DNA from: Deltaproteobacteria bacterium
Lineage (GTDB): Bacteria > Desulfobacterota > Desulfobulbia > Desulfobulbales > Desulfurivibrionaceae
DNA: 64,000 nt
Assembly: GCA_021847425.1 (NCBI GenBank)
Contig: JAJZRF010000008.1
Span: 1-64,000, forward strand
Reading direction: 5' to 3'
Made by a program: the position numbers and the translations under genes. Shown here piece by piece: positions 8,065 to 16,796 of the stretch (its first letter is position 1; every line of letters begins with the position of its first letter). The notes under the pieces were generated by a model. That model had not been told where the DNA came from, made no database searches, and worked only from the letters and a program-made list of their open reading frames with translations.

Positions 8065-10455
8065 ATGGACGTCAATAACACCCCATATTTCCTGCTGCGC
8101 AGCGCCGAGGAGTTCGAACACCGATCCGGCCAGTTGCAGTGGAACCGGGCCTTGCAGGCCCTGACCCTGGCGCACGATCAGCGCCTGCGGTTGCCTGCAA
8201 GCGACCCCGCCGCCGCGCTCACGGCTTGGCAGGGCAGCACGCCCATGGCATTGGATGGCTTCAATCAGCTGGGCCGCCTGAGCCATGACCGCTCTGCGGT
8301 GGAGTTCAACAGCGGGCGTGGTTTTCTGACCCTGCAGGATGGGGAGATGGCGGAGGTGTCGGCGCCAATCGGCATCTTCACCGATATGGCCCTGGGGGAC
8401 AACGGGCGCCTGGCCCTGCCGTACACCAACGGTTCCAGCGAGCATGGGTTATTGCTGTTTCATCTGGCCCGGCGCTGGCAAGTCAGCTGCGATCTAAGCC
8501 GTGACCTCAAAAACACGCCCCTGCCGCCGCCGCGCCGGGCGAGCCTCGATGTCGATAATCAGGTCTGGCTGATCACCGCCCAGCATCTGCTGCGCTGCAG
8601 CGGCGAACCCCTGCCCCTGCCCTACAAACCCCAACCGGCCCGCTTTGAACCTGAACGGATCAACCCGCATGCCCTGCAATTGCAGCAGGTACAACCGCTG
8701 CCCTCGGGCTGGGAGGCCCTGGCCCTGTGCTGCGATGCCGATACCGTTTACCTTCTGGCCCATGATGGCGCGGGCAAGCAAGCCATCCTGACCTGGCCCC
8801 GCAGCCACCGGGCCGACAACGCTTTCCGCCTGTTTCCCTGTGGCGCCGAGGTGCCCTTTGTGATCGATCTGGCCCTGGCGTCCGATTCCAGCTACCCGGT
8901 ACCCGGGCGGCTGGCGGCGCTGGCTCCTCAACAGGCGGGCGATACCGCCTTCACCCTGCGGGACGCGACCATCCTGGAACTGTGCTGGGATTCGACCGCG
9001 GCAACAGGCGCTGCCGTGCTGGTGCATGAACGCTACCCCATGCTGTCCCTGGCAATGCCGCGTTTCGTCACCAGTGGTGATGGCCAGCTCCGTTATCAGG
9101 CGGAAGCGGACCCGGATTTCCCGGAAATCAATCCCCGTCCCCGCGAGCTGCATGCCCTGCGCCGGCCAAAATTCCAGCTGAAAGCCACCGCCCTGTTGCA
9201 ACAGGTGCTGGATTCCGGCCAGGCCGATACCCACTGGCACCGCCTCTATCTGGACGCCAGCATCCCCCCTGGCTGCTCCATCCAGATCGCCGCCCGGGTC
9301 TACGCCACTCCGGAGCAACGCGGCAGCGCCGTCCTGATTCCCCAGCCCGAGCCCCTGTGGAATCCGCTGCCGTCGGAACTTCCCTTTGCCAAATCCCTGG
9401 CTGAAGTCAAAGCCGGCACCGGCGGCCTGTTCGAAATCCTGCTGCAGCGGCCCGATGGCCCGGTCCGGCGCTTGTCCGGCCGCTACCTGCAACTGCAAGT
9501 CACCCTGCGGGGCAACGGCAGCCGGACACCGTGCCTCTATGCCATCCGGGTGTACGCTCCCCGCTTTTCCTATCAGGAAGCGTATCTGCCGGAAATGTAC
9601 CGGCAGGAATTACGCTTCGATCCGGGCAACAGCACCGGCTTTGCCAACGGCCCCGACACCCGGGAACGGCTGCTGGCCGCCTTTGAAGGGGCGCTGACCC
9701 CGCTGGAAGGGTGCATTGCCGCCAGTGCCCAGCTGGTGCACCCGGATTCTGCTCCGCCGGAACACCTTCCCTGGCTGACGGAAGTCCTGGGCACGCCCCT
9801 GCCCACCCAATGGCCGGAAGCGCGGCAGCGGCGCCTGGCGCGGGAAACCACCCTGGTGCAGCAGTACAAGGGCACTCTCTCCGGGGTGAATCTGGCCCTG
9901 GACATCGCCAGCGACGGCGGCGTGCAGCGGGGTGAAATCGTGCTGGTGGAAAACTTCCGTCTGCGCCGCACCATGGCCACCGTTCTGGGCATCAGCATGG
10001 ATGACGCCGATCACCCCCTTACCCTGGGCACCGGCATGAGCGGCAACAGCATCATCGGCGACACCCTGATCCTCTCGGAAACCGACGCCCGCGAATTTCT
10101 AGCCCTCTTTTCCCCCGAGCTGGCCACCAAGGAAGAGGCGGCGGCGGTGAAGGCCTTTTTCGCGCAATACGCCCATCAGGTCACCGTGCTGCTGCACGGC
10201 CGGGGCGCAAGCCTGCGCAGTACGGTAGAGGAGGTGCTGGCCGAACAGATGCCCGCCCACCTGCAGTGGCGGATCTTTACCACCGAACACCCGTTCGTCC
10301 TGGGCATCGCGCCCCTGCTGGCGGTGGACACTTTTATCGAAACGACCCCGGATTTCCGCAAGGTCACGCTGGATGACACCTATCTGGGAAAGGAAGGCGT
10401 ACTGAAAAATCCGGCGGCATTTTCTCCGGCCGATATTAACGCGCTCGAACCCTGA
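8065..10455 (+). CDS. Tail/baseplate protein with C-terminal TIGR02242-type domain (Afp12-like position)
   Basis: The frame is open from 8047, but ATG 8065 has the better ribosome site (CAGGAC) and lies just past the baseplate J stop, giving 796 residues. Residues 1 to about 480 are beta-rich with W- and D-containing repeats suggesting a propeller- or lectin-like domain. From about 500 comes the phage-tail domain pattern YLPEMYRQE..., LLAAFEGALTPLE, the P..LPWLTEVLG block, RRLARETTLVQQYKGTLSGV and an ILVEN-like strand, as in TIGR02242 tail proteins. It probably sits in the gp7/tail-protein-I position linking wedges to peripheral proteins. The N-terminal domain has no assigned role. Confidence 0.72.
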   Translation: MDVNNTPYFLLRSAEEFEHRSGQLQWNRALQALTLAHDQRLRLPASDPAAALTAWQGSTPMALDGFNQLGRLSHDRSAVEFNSGRGFLTLQDGEMAEVSAPIGIFTDMALGDNGRLALPYTNGSSEHGLLLFHLARRWQVSCDLSRDLKNTPLPPPRRASLDVDNQVWLITAQHLLRCSGEPLPLPYKPQPARFEPERINPHALQLQQVQPLPSGWEALALCCDADTVYLLAHDGAGKQAILTWPRSHRADNAFRLFPCGAEVPFVIDLALASDSSYPVPGRLAALAPQQAGDTAFTLRDATILELCWDSTAATGAAVLVHERYPMLSLAMPRFVTSGDGQLRYQAEADPDFPEINPRPRELHALRRPKFQLKATALLQQVLDSGQADTHWHRLYLDASIPPGCSIQIAARVYATPEQRGSAVLIPQPEPLWNPLPSELPFAKSLAEVKAGTGGLFEILLQRPDGPVRRLSGRYLQLQVTLRGNGSRTPCLYAIRVYAPRFSYQEAYLPEMYRQELRFDPGNSTGFANGPDTRERLLAAFEGALTPLEGCIAASAQLVHPDSAPPEHLPWLTEVLGTPLPTQWPEARQRRLARETTLVQQYKGTLSGVNLALDIASDGGVQRGEIVLVENFRLRRTMATVLGISMDDADHPLTLGTGMSGNSIIGDTLILSETDAREFLALFSPELATKEEAAAVKAFFAQYAHQVTVLLHGRGASLRSTVEEVLAEQMPAHLQWRIFTTEHPFVLGIAPLLAVDTFIETTPDFRKVTLDDTYLGKEGVLKNPAAFSPADINALEP

Positions 10456-10471
10456 TTGCTGAGGAGACAGA

Positions 10472-11362
10472 ATGGATACCGCCGACGACTACCCCACCCT
10501 GGAACAGGACGCCACTCTCGAGGAACCCCTGCGCCGGGTAGCCTACGAGGCCGGCATGATGCTTGGGCTGGAAGCCACCCGGGACGAACAGGCTTATCAC
10601 CGCCGCCGCCTCAACCGCCACCAATACTGGCTGCACGGCTTCGGCACCCTGGCCGGCATGCGGGTGAGCATTGCCCCGGATACCAATCCCGAATCAATGA
10701 CCGTGCGCCTGCAGGTAAGCCCCGGCATCGGCATCGACGGCCTGGGCCGGGAGGTGCTGCTCCATGAGACCTACTGCCTTAATCTGGGGGAATGGCTGGC
10801 CGCGCAGAACGAAGCCCGCCTGCGGGAAGGGTACAACGAGGCCGACAACCTGCTGTGGCTGAAAGTCTGCGTGCGGCAAAAGGATTGTCCGGTGGCGCAA
10901 CAGCCGGTGCTGGCGCGCAAACTCAACCTGAGCACCGACGCGGTGCAGCCCAGCCGCACCGCCGACAGCGTCATGCTGGAACTGATTCCGGAACTGCCCG
11001 AGGCCGACGAAACCCGCTACCAGCCCTGGTCCTGCCACACCCCGGTGCAGGACACCACCCCGACGCTGACCGGCGCCGAACAGAAGACCCTGGCCGATCT
11101 CAGCGCCGCCAACGCGGCGGCCGGAGCCCAGCTCAGCCTGCATGCCCGCCTGCTGCACGCCCTCGACAACGGCGGCGTCAGCACCAGGGATCTCAATGAC
11201 CAGCTCGAACTTGGCGCCCGTCTCCTGCTGGCCCGCATTGCTATTACCACCACCGAGATCAACGCCATTGCCGTGAAACCCGAGCTGATTTCGATCAACA
11301 ATCTGGTGCGGCCGTTTCTGGTCAGCGCCAGCCAGTTGGCCTGGCTCTCCCGCCAGCCCTGA
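10472..11362 (+). CDS. eCIS accessory protein with 'YHRRR...HGxGxxxGM...PGxxID' module (1 of 3)
   Basis: This is a 296-residue protein of unknown function. Residues about 36-100 carry the pattern QAYHRRRLNRHQYWLHGFGTLAG, followed by VSPGIGIDGLGREVLL. The same pattern recurs near the N-terminus of the next two genes, so the three share a module. The middle (LLWLKVCVRQKDCPV, DSVMLELIPELPE) is beta-like; the C-terminal third is helical (LSAANAAAGAQLSLHARLLHAL, DQLELGARLLLARIAI). A TGAGGAGACAG site precedes ATG 10472, 16 bases after the tail gene. Conserved placement after the baseplate genes suggests an outer baseplate or collar component; I infer this from position only. Confidence 0.72.
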   Translation: MDTADDYPTLEQDATLEEPLRRVAYEAGMMLGLEATRDEQAYHRRRLNRHQYWLHGFGTLAGMRVSIAPDTNPESMTVRLQVSPGIGIDGLGREVLLHETYCLNLGEWLAAQNEARLREGYNEADNLLWLKVCVRQKDCPVAQQPVLARKLNLSTDAVQPSRTADSVMLELIPELPEADETRYQPWSCHTPVQDTTPTLTGAEQKTLADLSAANAAAGAQLSLHARLLHALDNGGVSTRDLNDQLELGARLLLARIAITTTEINAIAVKPELISINNLVRPFLVSASQLAWLSRQP

Positions 11363-11376
11363 TTACGGAGGCCATT

Positions 11377-13080
11377 ATGAGCGATATTCTCTTTCAACCC
11401 TTGGGCAACCCCGTCGCCGCAGGCGAAGGGCTCGACCAAATTGCCGACATCGATCCGCGCCTTACCCGCACCAATTATTTCGACGGCCGCCTGCTCACCG
11501 CCGAAGACCTGACCCGGGACCAGCTCTATCTGGACCAGCGGCTGCGGGAACTGGGCCGGGTGCTGGGCAGCGGTGTCATGGACGGCCTGGAGCTCTCCTT
11601 CGACCGCTTCACCGGCCTGCTCACCCTGGAAAAAGGCCAGGCCCTGACCCCGGCAGGCAGGGTGCTGGAGCTGGGCAGCCAACTGATGGTCAATCTCGGC
11701 GACCGGGCGCTGATTTCGCAACTCAATGACAGCAACTTCCGCTATCTCAACCGGGCCCTGTACGCCGTGGTCCTTCGCTATGTGGACGTGGGCACCGACA
11801 TCGCCGAAGTCTTCCCCAAGGATCTTGGCGCCCAGCGCGGGGCCCAATACGCCCTGATCACCGAATCCGTGCAGATGGGGCTGGTGCCGCTGCCGGTGCC
11901 CCTGCCGCAACAGAGCTCCTTGCAGATCCGTTCCCGCCTGATGCGGGAATTCCTGGGCAACGAGCAGTTCAGCAGTCTGATCCCCGAAGACGCCGTGGCC
12001 CTGGGCGTGCTGGCGATACAAAACGACACCCCGCAATGGCTGGATGCCCAACTGCTCCGCCATCCGGTGCGGGCGGAGCCGGGACTGGGAGATTTGCAGG
12101 CGGATCTTTCCCGCCAGTACGAACAACTGCTCAGCGATATTCTCAGCACCCGCCGCAGCGGCGGCCTGACCGGGGATTTCCTGGCCACGGACTACTTCTC
12201 CCTGATGCCGCCGGTGGGCACCCTGCCCAAGGATGCGGTGAATCCCATGACCGGCCGCCAAGGGTATTTTCCGGAAAATTACCAGGTGGCCATCGCCCCC
12301 ATCCGCCAGTCCGATGTGGATCTGATCAAGGCCGAATCCCTCAATCTGCCGCCCATCGATCTGAGTAACGGCGAGCCGGTGGATGTGGTGGTGCTGGCGC
12401 CCCTGACCAATCTGGATTACGGCCACTATGGTGCCCAGCTGGAACGGGAGCTTGACTCCACCAACCGTCGCCTGCCCCAGATCGATCTGCTGAAACTCAA
12501 GCTGTACCCGGTGCGGCCGGTGCATGCCCTGGATACGGACCTGAACGCCTGGACCAATATCTGGGGCCGCCTGGGGGACAACCAGCCTTTCTACGTGCGC
12601 CGCCCCACCCGTGCCGCGGAAACCGGTATCAGCGGCATCGTCCTGGCCCTGGGCGCCAGCGTGCCCGCCCCGGCGCAAACGGAAGAAACAGGCAGCAACC
12701 CCGCCGACAGCGGCGGACTGGTGCAGGATGAAAATGCCGTTTTCCTCAACCGGATGAACCTGAAAACCTTGGCGGAACTTCGCCGACCCGGCGATGCCGA
12801 CAGCAAGAAGGCCTTCGACAAGATGTCCGGCAACTTCGGCAAGGATGCCATGATCGTAACGCTCTGCGCCGGCATCTTGATCCGCATCGAACGCCAGTAC
12901 GACCGCCTGATCTGGCAAACCCTGCTGGCCCTGGCCGATGGCAAGCTGCTGGAAGATTTCCTCGGCGGATTGCTTGCCGCAGACGCCGAGGCGCCAACCC
13001 CCAAGGTAGTGGCCAAACTGGGCGATGCTCTTGGTCTTGATGCCAAACTGGTCAAACAGTGGGCCGAACTGGCGCCCTGA
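11377..13080 (+). CDS. eCIS accessory protein with 'YFDGRLLTAEDL' module (2 of 3)
   Basis: This 567-residue protein has at residues 34-100 the clearest version of the shared module: YFDGRLLTAEDLTRDQLY, a helical RLRELGRVLGSGV turn, then GLELS, and TLEKGQALTPAGRVLEL. The rest alternates beta segments (LYAVVLRYVDVGTDIAEV) with long helices, ending in a helical C-terminus (YDRLIWQTLLALADGKLLEDFLGGLL). No catalytic motif is visible. TACGGAGG precedes ATG 11377. Its family recurs in contractile-injection operons according to my recollection, but no function is known to me. The serial arrangement with the flanking paralogs suggests a hetero-oligomeric structural element. Confidence 0.72.
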   Translation: MSDILFQPLGNPVAAGEGLDQIADIDPRLTRTNYFDGRLLTAEDLTRDQLYLDQRLRELGRVLGSGVMDGLELSFDRFTGLLTLEKGQALTPAGRVLELGSQLMVNLGDRALISQLNDSNFRYLNRALYAVVLRYVDVGTDIAEVFPKDLGAQRGAQYALITESVQMGLVPLPVPLPQQSSLQIRSRLMREFLGNEQFSSLIPEDAVALGVLAIQNDTPQWLDAQLLRHPVRAEPGLGDLQADLSRQYEQLLSDILSTRRSGGLTGDFLATDYFSLMPPVGTLPKDAVNPMTGRQGYFPENYQVAIAPIRQSDVDLIKAESLNLPPIDLSNGEPVDVVVLAPLTNLDYGHYGAQLERELDSTNRRLPQIDLLKLKLYPVRPVHALDTDLNAWTNIWGRLGDNQPFYVRRPTRAAETGISGIVLALGASVPAPAQTEETGSNPADSGGLVQDENAVFLNRMNLKTLAELRRPGDADSKKAFDKMSGNFGKDAMIVTLCAGILIRIERQYDRLIWQTLLALADGKLLEDFLGGLLAADAEAPTPKVVAKLGDALGLDAKLVKQWAELAP

Positions 13081-13098
13081 ATCGAGGAGTAGTCCGCC

Positions 13099-16000
13099 AT
13101 GACCATGATACTGCTGCACAACCCGGTGCCCTGCACCCTGGAACCCGGCACCCGCCGTTTCGAGCGGGTGCACATGTTCCCTGGACGCCACTTGGGAGAA
13201 GAGGAACTCGACCGCACGCAGGCCTATGCCGATCTGCGTCTGCTCTCTTTGCTGCGGGGCCGGCCGGCCGGAATTGTCTCCGGCCTGGAGATCAATCTGG
13301 GGCCCAACGGAGTCGATGCCGGGGTCTTCAGCGTCAATCCCGGTCTGGCCCTGGATGGCAAAAGCCGCGCCGTGGGCCTGTACTACCCGCTGCGGGCGGA
13401 ATGGCAGGCTCTGATCGAGGACTACCAGATCGCCAACGGCGGCAGCGACCCCACCGGCGTGTATTACCTGCTGCTGCAACGCGCCAACCAGGAAGTGGAC
13501 AACCCCGCCACCGCCCCCTGCCAGCGCGCCGAATTTGATCCCACCCGGGATATCCGGCTCGTGGTCACCGGCAGTTTGGCGCTCCGGCGCTTGAACATAG
13601 CCGCTGACGCGGTCACCAGCACACCCCGGGAACTGATCGAAAACTGGGTCGCCGCCGACCGGGTGGATGCCTGCTTCATGACCACCCTGGGCAGCGCCGT
13701 GCCCCTTGCCCTGCTGGCCATCGGCTCCGATGGCCTCGGTGGCTTCAAGCCCCTCTGGCTGTCCCAGGAAGCCGGCCGCTACGAAACCCGGCCTGACAGC
13801 GGCTACCGGGTGCTGCTGAACCAGACCAGCGGCGCCCTGCGCCGGGTGATGCAACAGGCTGCGCTCGATGTCGCCGACCCCGGCACGCTGCCGCAATACC
13901 TGACCGCCAACCTGCATCTGGACTTTCTGCCTGCCGCCGGACAATTGCCGCTGGAATGGCTGCGAAACCCGGCCTCCACCTCCCCCCGGCTGCTCTGGCT
14001 GCCCAAGCATCTGGGCATCGACATGGTGCCGGTGCCGGAAGAAGCCGTGCTGGAATTGATCAACCGCCACATCGCCCGCCGGGTCATTGATCTGCGCCAG
14101 CCCGCCGGCGACACGATCCGGCTGCTGCTGGCGGTGAACGAGCCGGATTATCGCGGCAACCTGCTGGATATTCCCCAAACCGACGCCCCGCTGCAAGCCG
14201 ACATCTACCGCTTCTACATCCGCGCCTACGATGCTTGGCGCAAGTGGTTTGCGCAATTTAAAAGCCTCTATTATCTGGCGTCTTCCGACACACCACCCCT
14301 GCCCGATCCCGGAGACGCCGCCCTGGAAAAAACGGTGCGCGATCCGGCTCAGTTCACGCATCTGGATCTGCCCAGGCCGGAACAGCCGCCGGTCACGCCG
14401 GAAGCCTTCTACAAAGCCGTGATTGCCCGGGCCGATGCCGAACTGGACCCTGGCAACGCCACCATTCCCTATCCTTTTGACTCAGGGGTCCCTGCGGGGC
14501 CCGCTTTTTACAAGCAGTGGCTGGTAAAGGGAACGCCTCCCGCCGTGGAAGATCCCAGCGAGGATGGCCTGCTGATCCGGTACGCCGTGGCGCTGGTGGA
14601 TCTGGAAGCGATCGAAAACCAGATCCGCGCCATTCGCAGCCGGCTGGAAAAAACCCGCGATCTCTTATTGTTGATGCGCCAGCAGCTGGATTCCCAGACC
14701 GTGGCCCTGGCAGCCTTGGCCGGGGGCGTGGCCGGTGACGGCTCCGGTTTGCAGGTGGCGCGCTGGCTTCCCTACGCCAGCCTGGACACCCCGGAAAACC
14801 CCACCTCCGCCATCGTTGCCGCCCCGGCCAGTGTCAAAGCCGGCGCAGGCAGAGCCTTTCTTGCCAACAGCGCCAGCCCCGCCAAAGAAACTGCCAGCAG
14901 CGGTCTTGGCAGTAATCTGCTGAACACGGCACTGGCTTATACCTCCACCGCCGCCAAAGCCAATATTCTCCTGGCCAGCAAGCCCCAGTCCTTTTCCGCC
15001 TTCGAACTGGGAATCAACAAAACCAGGCTCGATATGCTGTCCAACATCACCAAGGAAGCGGTGGCCGCCCCCGCCTTCGAGGCCAAGGAATACCGCTTCG
15101 GCGTGATCGATCATATCAGCCCGGAAGTCAACGAATACGCCAAAGCCTATTACGGCATGAAGGATCTGCTGGCCACCCTGACAGATCTCTTCGACCCCAC
15201 CGACGCCAGCAGCCTGCGCAATGGCTTGCAAAAAGTCGGCCGGGCCGATGAGAAAGGCCAAGGCCCTGGCAAGATCAGCCCCTTCGAACGCAGCAGCCAG
15301 CTGGAATCCCCGGAGGTACTCGACAACCTGGCCACCAATAACGCCAAAACCGATGACCAGGGCCAGCCGGTGCCTGCCTCCGACATCACCAAGCGGCGCA
15401 CATTATTGCTGAGCCAATACCGCTACCACGCCCTGTTCAAGGCCGGCCGGATTCTGACCCAATGGATCGCCATCTGCGAAACCCGCTACAACAGCATCGA
15501 ACGCAAGCTGCAGGGGAAATTACGGGAACAGTCGACGAAAATCGCCCAACTCGACAAACTGGCCGGCATGATCCGGGTGGCGCGGGAAACCCTGGAAAAT
15601 CTCGACCGTTTCCGTATCGAACAGCTGGGGGATTACGGCGTGGCCCAACGCCTGCTGGACGAAGACTGGCGCCGGGTTTATGCCATCAACCAGGAACGGA
15701 CCCGCATTCTCACCACCGCCTTGCGGGGTCTGTATTACGTGCGGGTGCGCAGTACACCGGTGAGCGGGGCCTTGGCTGATCCGCTTGCCCTGCGCTACGG
15801 CAGCAGCCGCGACATCGTCCCGGGCTGTGACTGGGAGGCAGACATCGACTTGCCGGATGCCCTTGAACCATTTTTCAACACCGTCTGCGAAATTCCCATG
15901 GACGACTGGGCCCGGCTGAAGCCCCTCAAGCTTAAACTGCCGCCGTTCCACCAGTTCGACTACCTGAGCCAGTTGCGCCAATCCCGCTTCAAGGCCCGGC

Positions 16001-16782
16001 CCACGGCCATGCCCACCAGCGCCGACACCGATACCCTGCAGATCCGCCTGCAAACCGTGCTCCTGCAGAACCTTAGCGTCCTGCAACAGTGGGCCTCCTT
16101 CACCCTGCCCGCCTCCTCCGTCAGCAGCCTGGAAACCCAGGCCGGGGCGGCGAAAGTCCTGTCGCTGGAAGATCTGGCCCTCGTCAGTGGCCCCCTGCGC
16201 AAAGAAACCCAGGATCTGCGCGATCAATTGGAGCACTGCGTCTCTTGCCTGCTGGAAAAACTCAATCTGCTGCCCGGTTCCGTGCGGTTGCAATGGGGGC
16301 AACTGGCGGAAGACGATCGTATCCGGGTGGAAGACGTCTCCTGGTGGCCCGGGCTGGAACAGGCCGAAGCGGACGATTTTAATGTCACCCGCACCGTTGC
16401 CGAACTGATCAGCTGGTGCTTCCGCCAGCTGGCGTCCGACGCCTCTGCCAACAGCCGCAGTGCCCTGCGCAATATGGTGCGCGCTGTGCTGATCCATGCC
16501 TCCTTGGGTGATCCGCAGGATATCGTGCGCGGCAATGTTTATGTCCCGCCGCGACTGGCCCGGGTGGGCGAGCGGTTGCAGGTTAAACTGAACCGGGCCC
16601 CGGCCCCGGGAACCCGCCTGCAATTGCTGGACCCGGAGCAACGGGTGGTGGCAGTGCTGGCGGTGGAAGACCATACCCCGGACGGCACCCAGGTGAACAT
16701 CATCGATCTGGTGCAATCGGACATCAGCATTAACACCCGTTACAGCGTGGTGGCCAACAAACGCACCAAGGAAACATTGTAA
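13099..16782 (+). CDS. Very large eCIS accessory protein with N-terminal shared module and coiled coils (3 of 3)
   Basis: This 1227-residue protein carries the third copy of the module at about residues 22-95 (HMFPGRHLGEEELDRTQAY, IVSGLEINLG, VNPGLALDGKSRAVGL). Long helical parts follow, with predicted coiled coils near 500-545 (IRAIRSRLEKTRDLLLLMRQ) and 800-850 (RKLQGKLREQSTKIAQLDKL). An Ala/Ser/Thr-rich stretch lies near 560-640, and the protein closes with a beta domain (VYVPPRLARVGERLQVKLN). GAGGAG precedes ATG 13099; ATG 13105 is an alternative. Size and coiled coils would suit an extended fibre, spacer or scaffold, yet no receptor-binding domain is recognisable. Function is unknown. Confidence 0.72.
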   Translation: MTMILLHNPVPCTLEPGTRRFERVHMFPGRHLGEEELDRTQAYADLRLLSLLRGRPAGIVSGLEINLGPNGVDAGVFSVNPGLALDGKSRAVGLYYPLRAEWQALIEDYQIANGGSDPTGVYYLLLQRANQEVDNPATAPCQRAEFDPTRDIRLVVTGSLALRRLNIAADAVTSTPRELIENWVAADRVDACFMTTLGSAVPLALLAIGSDGLGGFKPLWLSQEAGRYETRPDSGYRVLLNQTSGALRRVMQQAALDVADPGTLPQYLTANLHLDFLPAAGQLPLEWLRNPASTSPRLLWLPKHLGIDMVPVPEEAVLELINRHIARRVIDLRQPAGDTIRLLLAVNEPDYRGNLLDIPQTDAPLQADIYRFYIRAYDAWRKWFAQFKSLYYLASSDTPPLPDPGDAALEKTVRDPAQFTHLDLPRPEQPPVTPEAFYKAVIARADAELDPGNATIPYPFDSGVPAGPAFYKQWLVKGTPPAVEDPSEDGLLIRYAVALVDLEAIENQIRAIRSRLEKTRDLLLLMRQQLDSQTVALAALAGGVAGDGSGLQVARWLPYASLDTPENPTSAIVAAPASVKAGAGRAFLANSASPAKETASSGLGSNLLNTALAYTSTAAKANILLASKPQSFSAFELGINKTRLDMLSNITKEAVAAPAFEAKEYRFGVIDHISPEVNEYAKAYYGMKDLLATLTDLFDPTDASSLRNGLQKVGRADEKGQGPGKISPFERSSQLESPEVLDNLATNNAKTDDQGQPVPASDITKRRTLLLSQYRYHALFKAGRILTQWIAICETRYNSIERKLQGKLREQSTKIAQLDKLAGMIRVARETLENLDRFRIEQLGDYGVAQRLLDEDWRRVYAINQERTRILTTALRGLYYVRVRSTPVSGALADPLALRYGSSRDIVPGCDWEADIDLPDALEPFFNTVCEIPMDDWARLKPLKLKLPPFHQFDYLSQLRQSRFKARPTAMPTSADTDTLQIRLQTVLLQNLSVLQQWASFTLPASSVSSLETQAGAAKVLSLEDLALVSGPLRKETQDLRDQLEHCVSCLLEKLNLLPGSVRLQWGQLAEDDRIRVEDVSWWPGLEQAEADDFNVTRTVAELISWCFRQLASDASANSRSALRNMVRAVLIHASLGDPQDIVRGNVYVPPRLARVGERLQVKLNRAPAPGTRLQLLDPEQRVVAVLAVEDHTPDGTQVNIIDLVQSDISINTRYSVVANKRTKETL

Positions 16783-16796
16783 GGATCCCCATCAGC

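Noticed and set aside
11017-14361. Antisense open frame of 1114 codons opposite the three accessory eCIS genes
   Set aside because: It is a shadow of high-GC codon bias: composition is Gly/Gln/Ala/Val-rich without domain structure, no ribosome site, and it spans several well-supported genes on the other strand.
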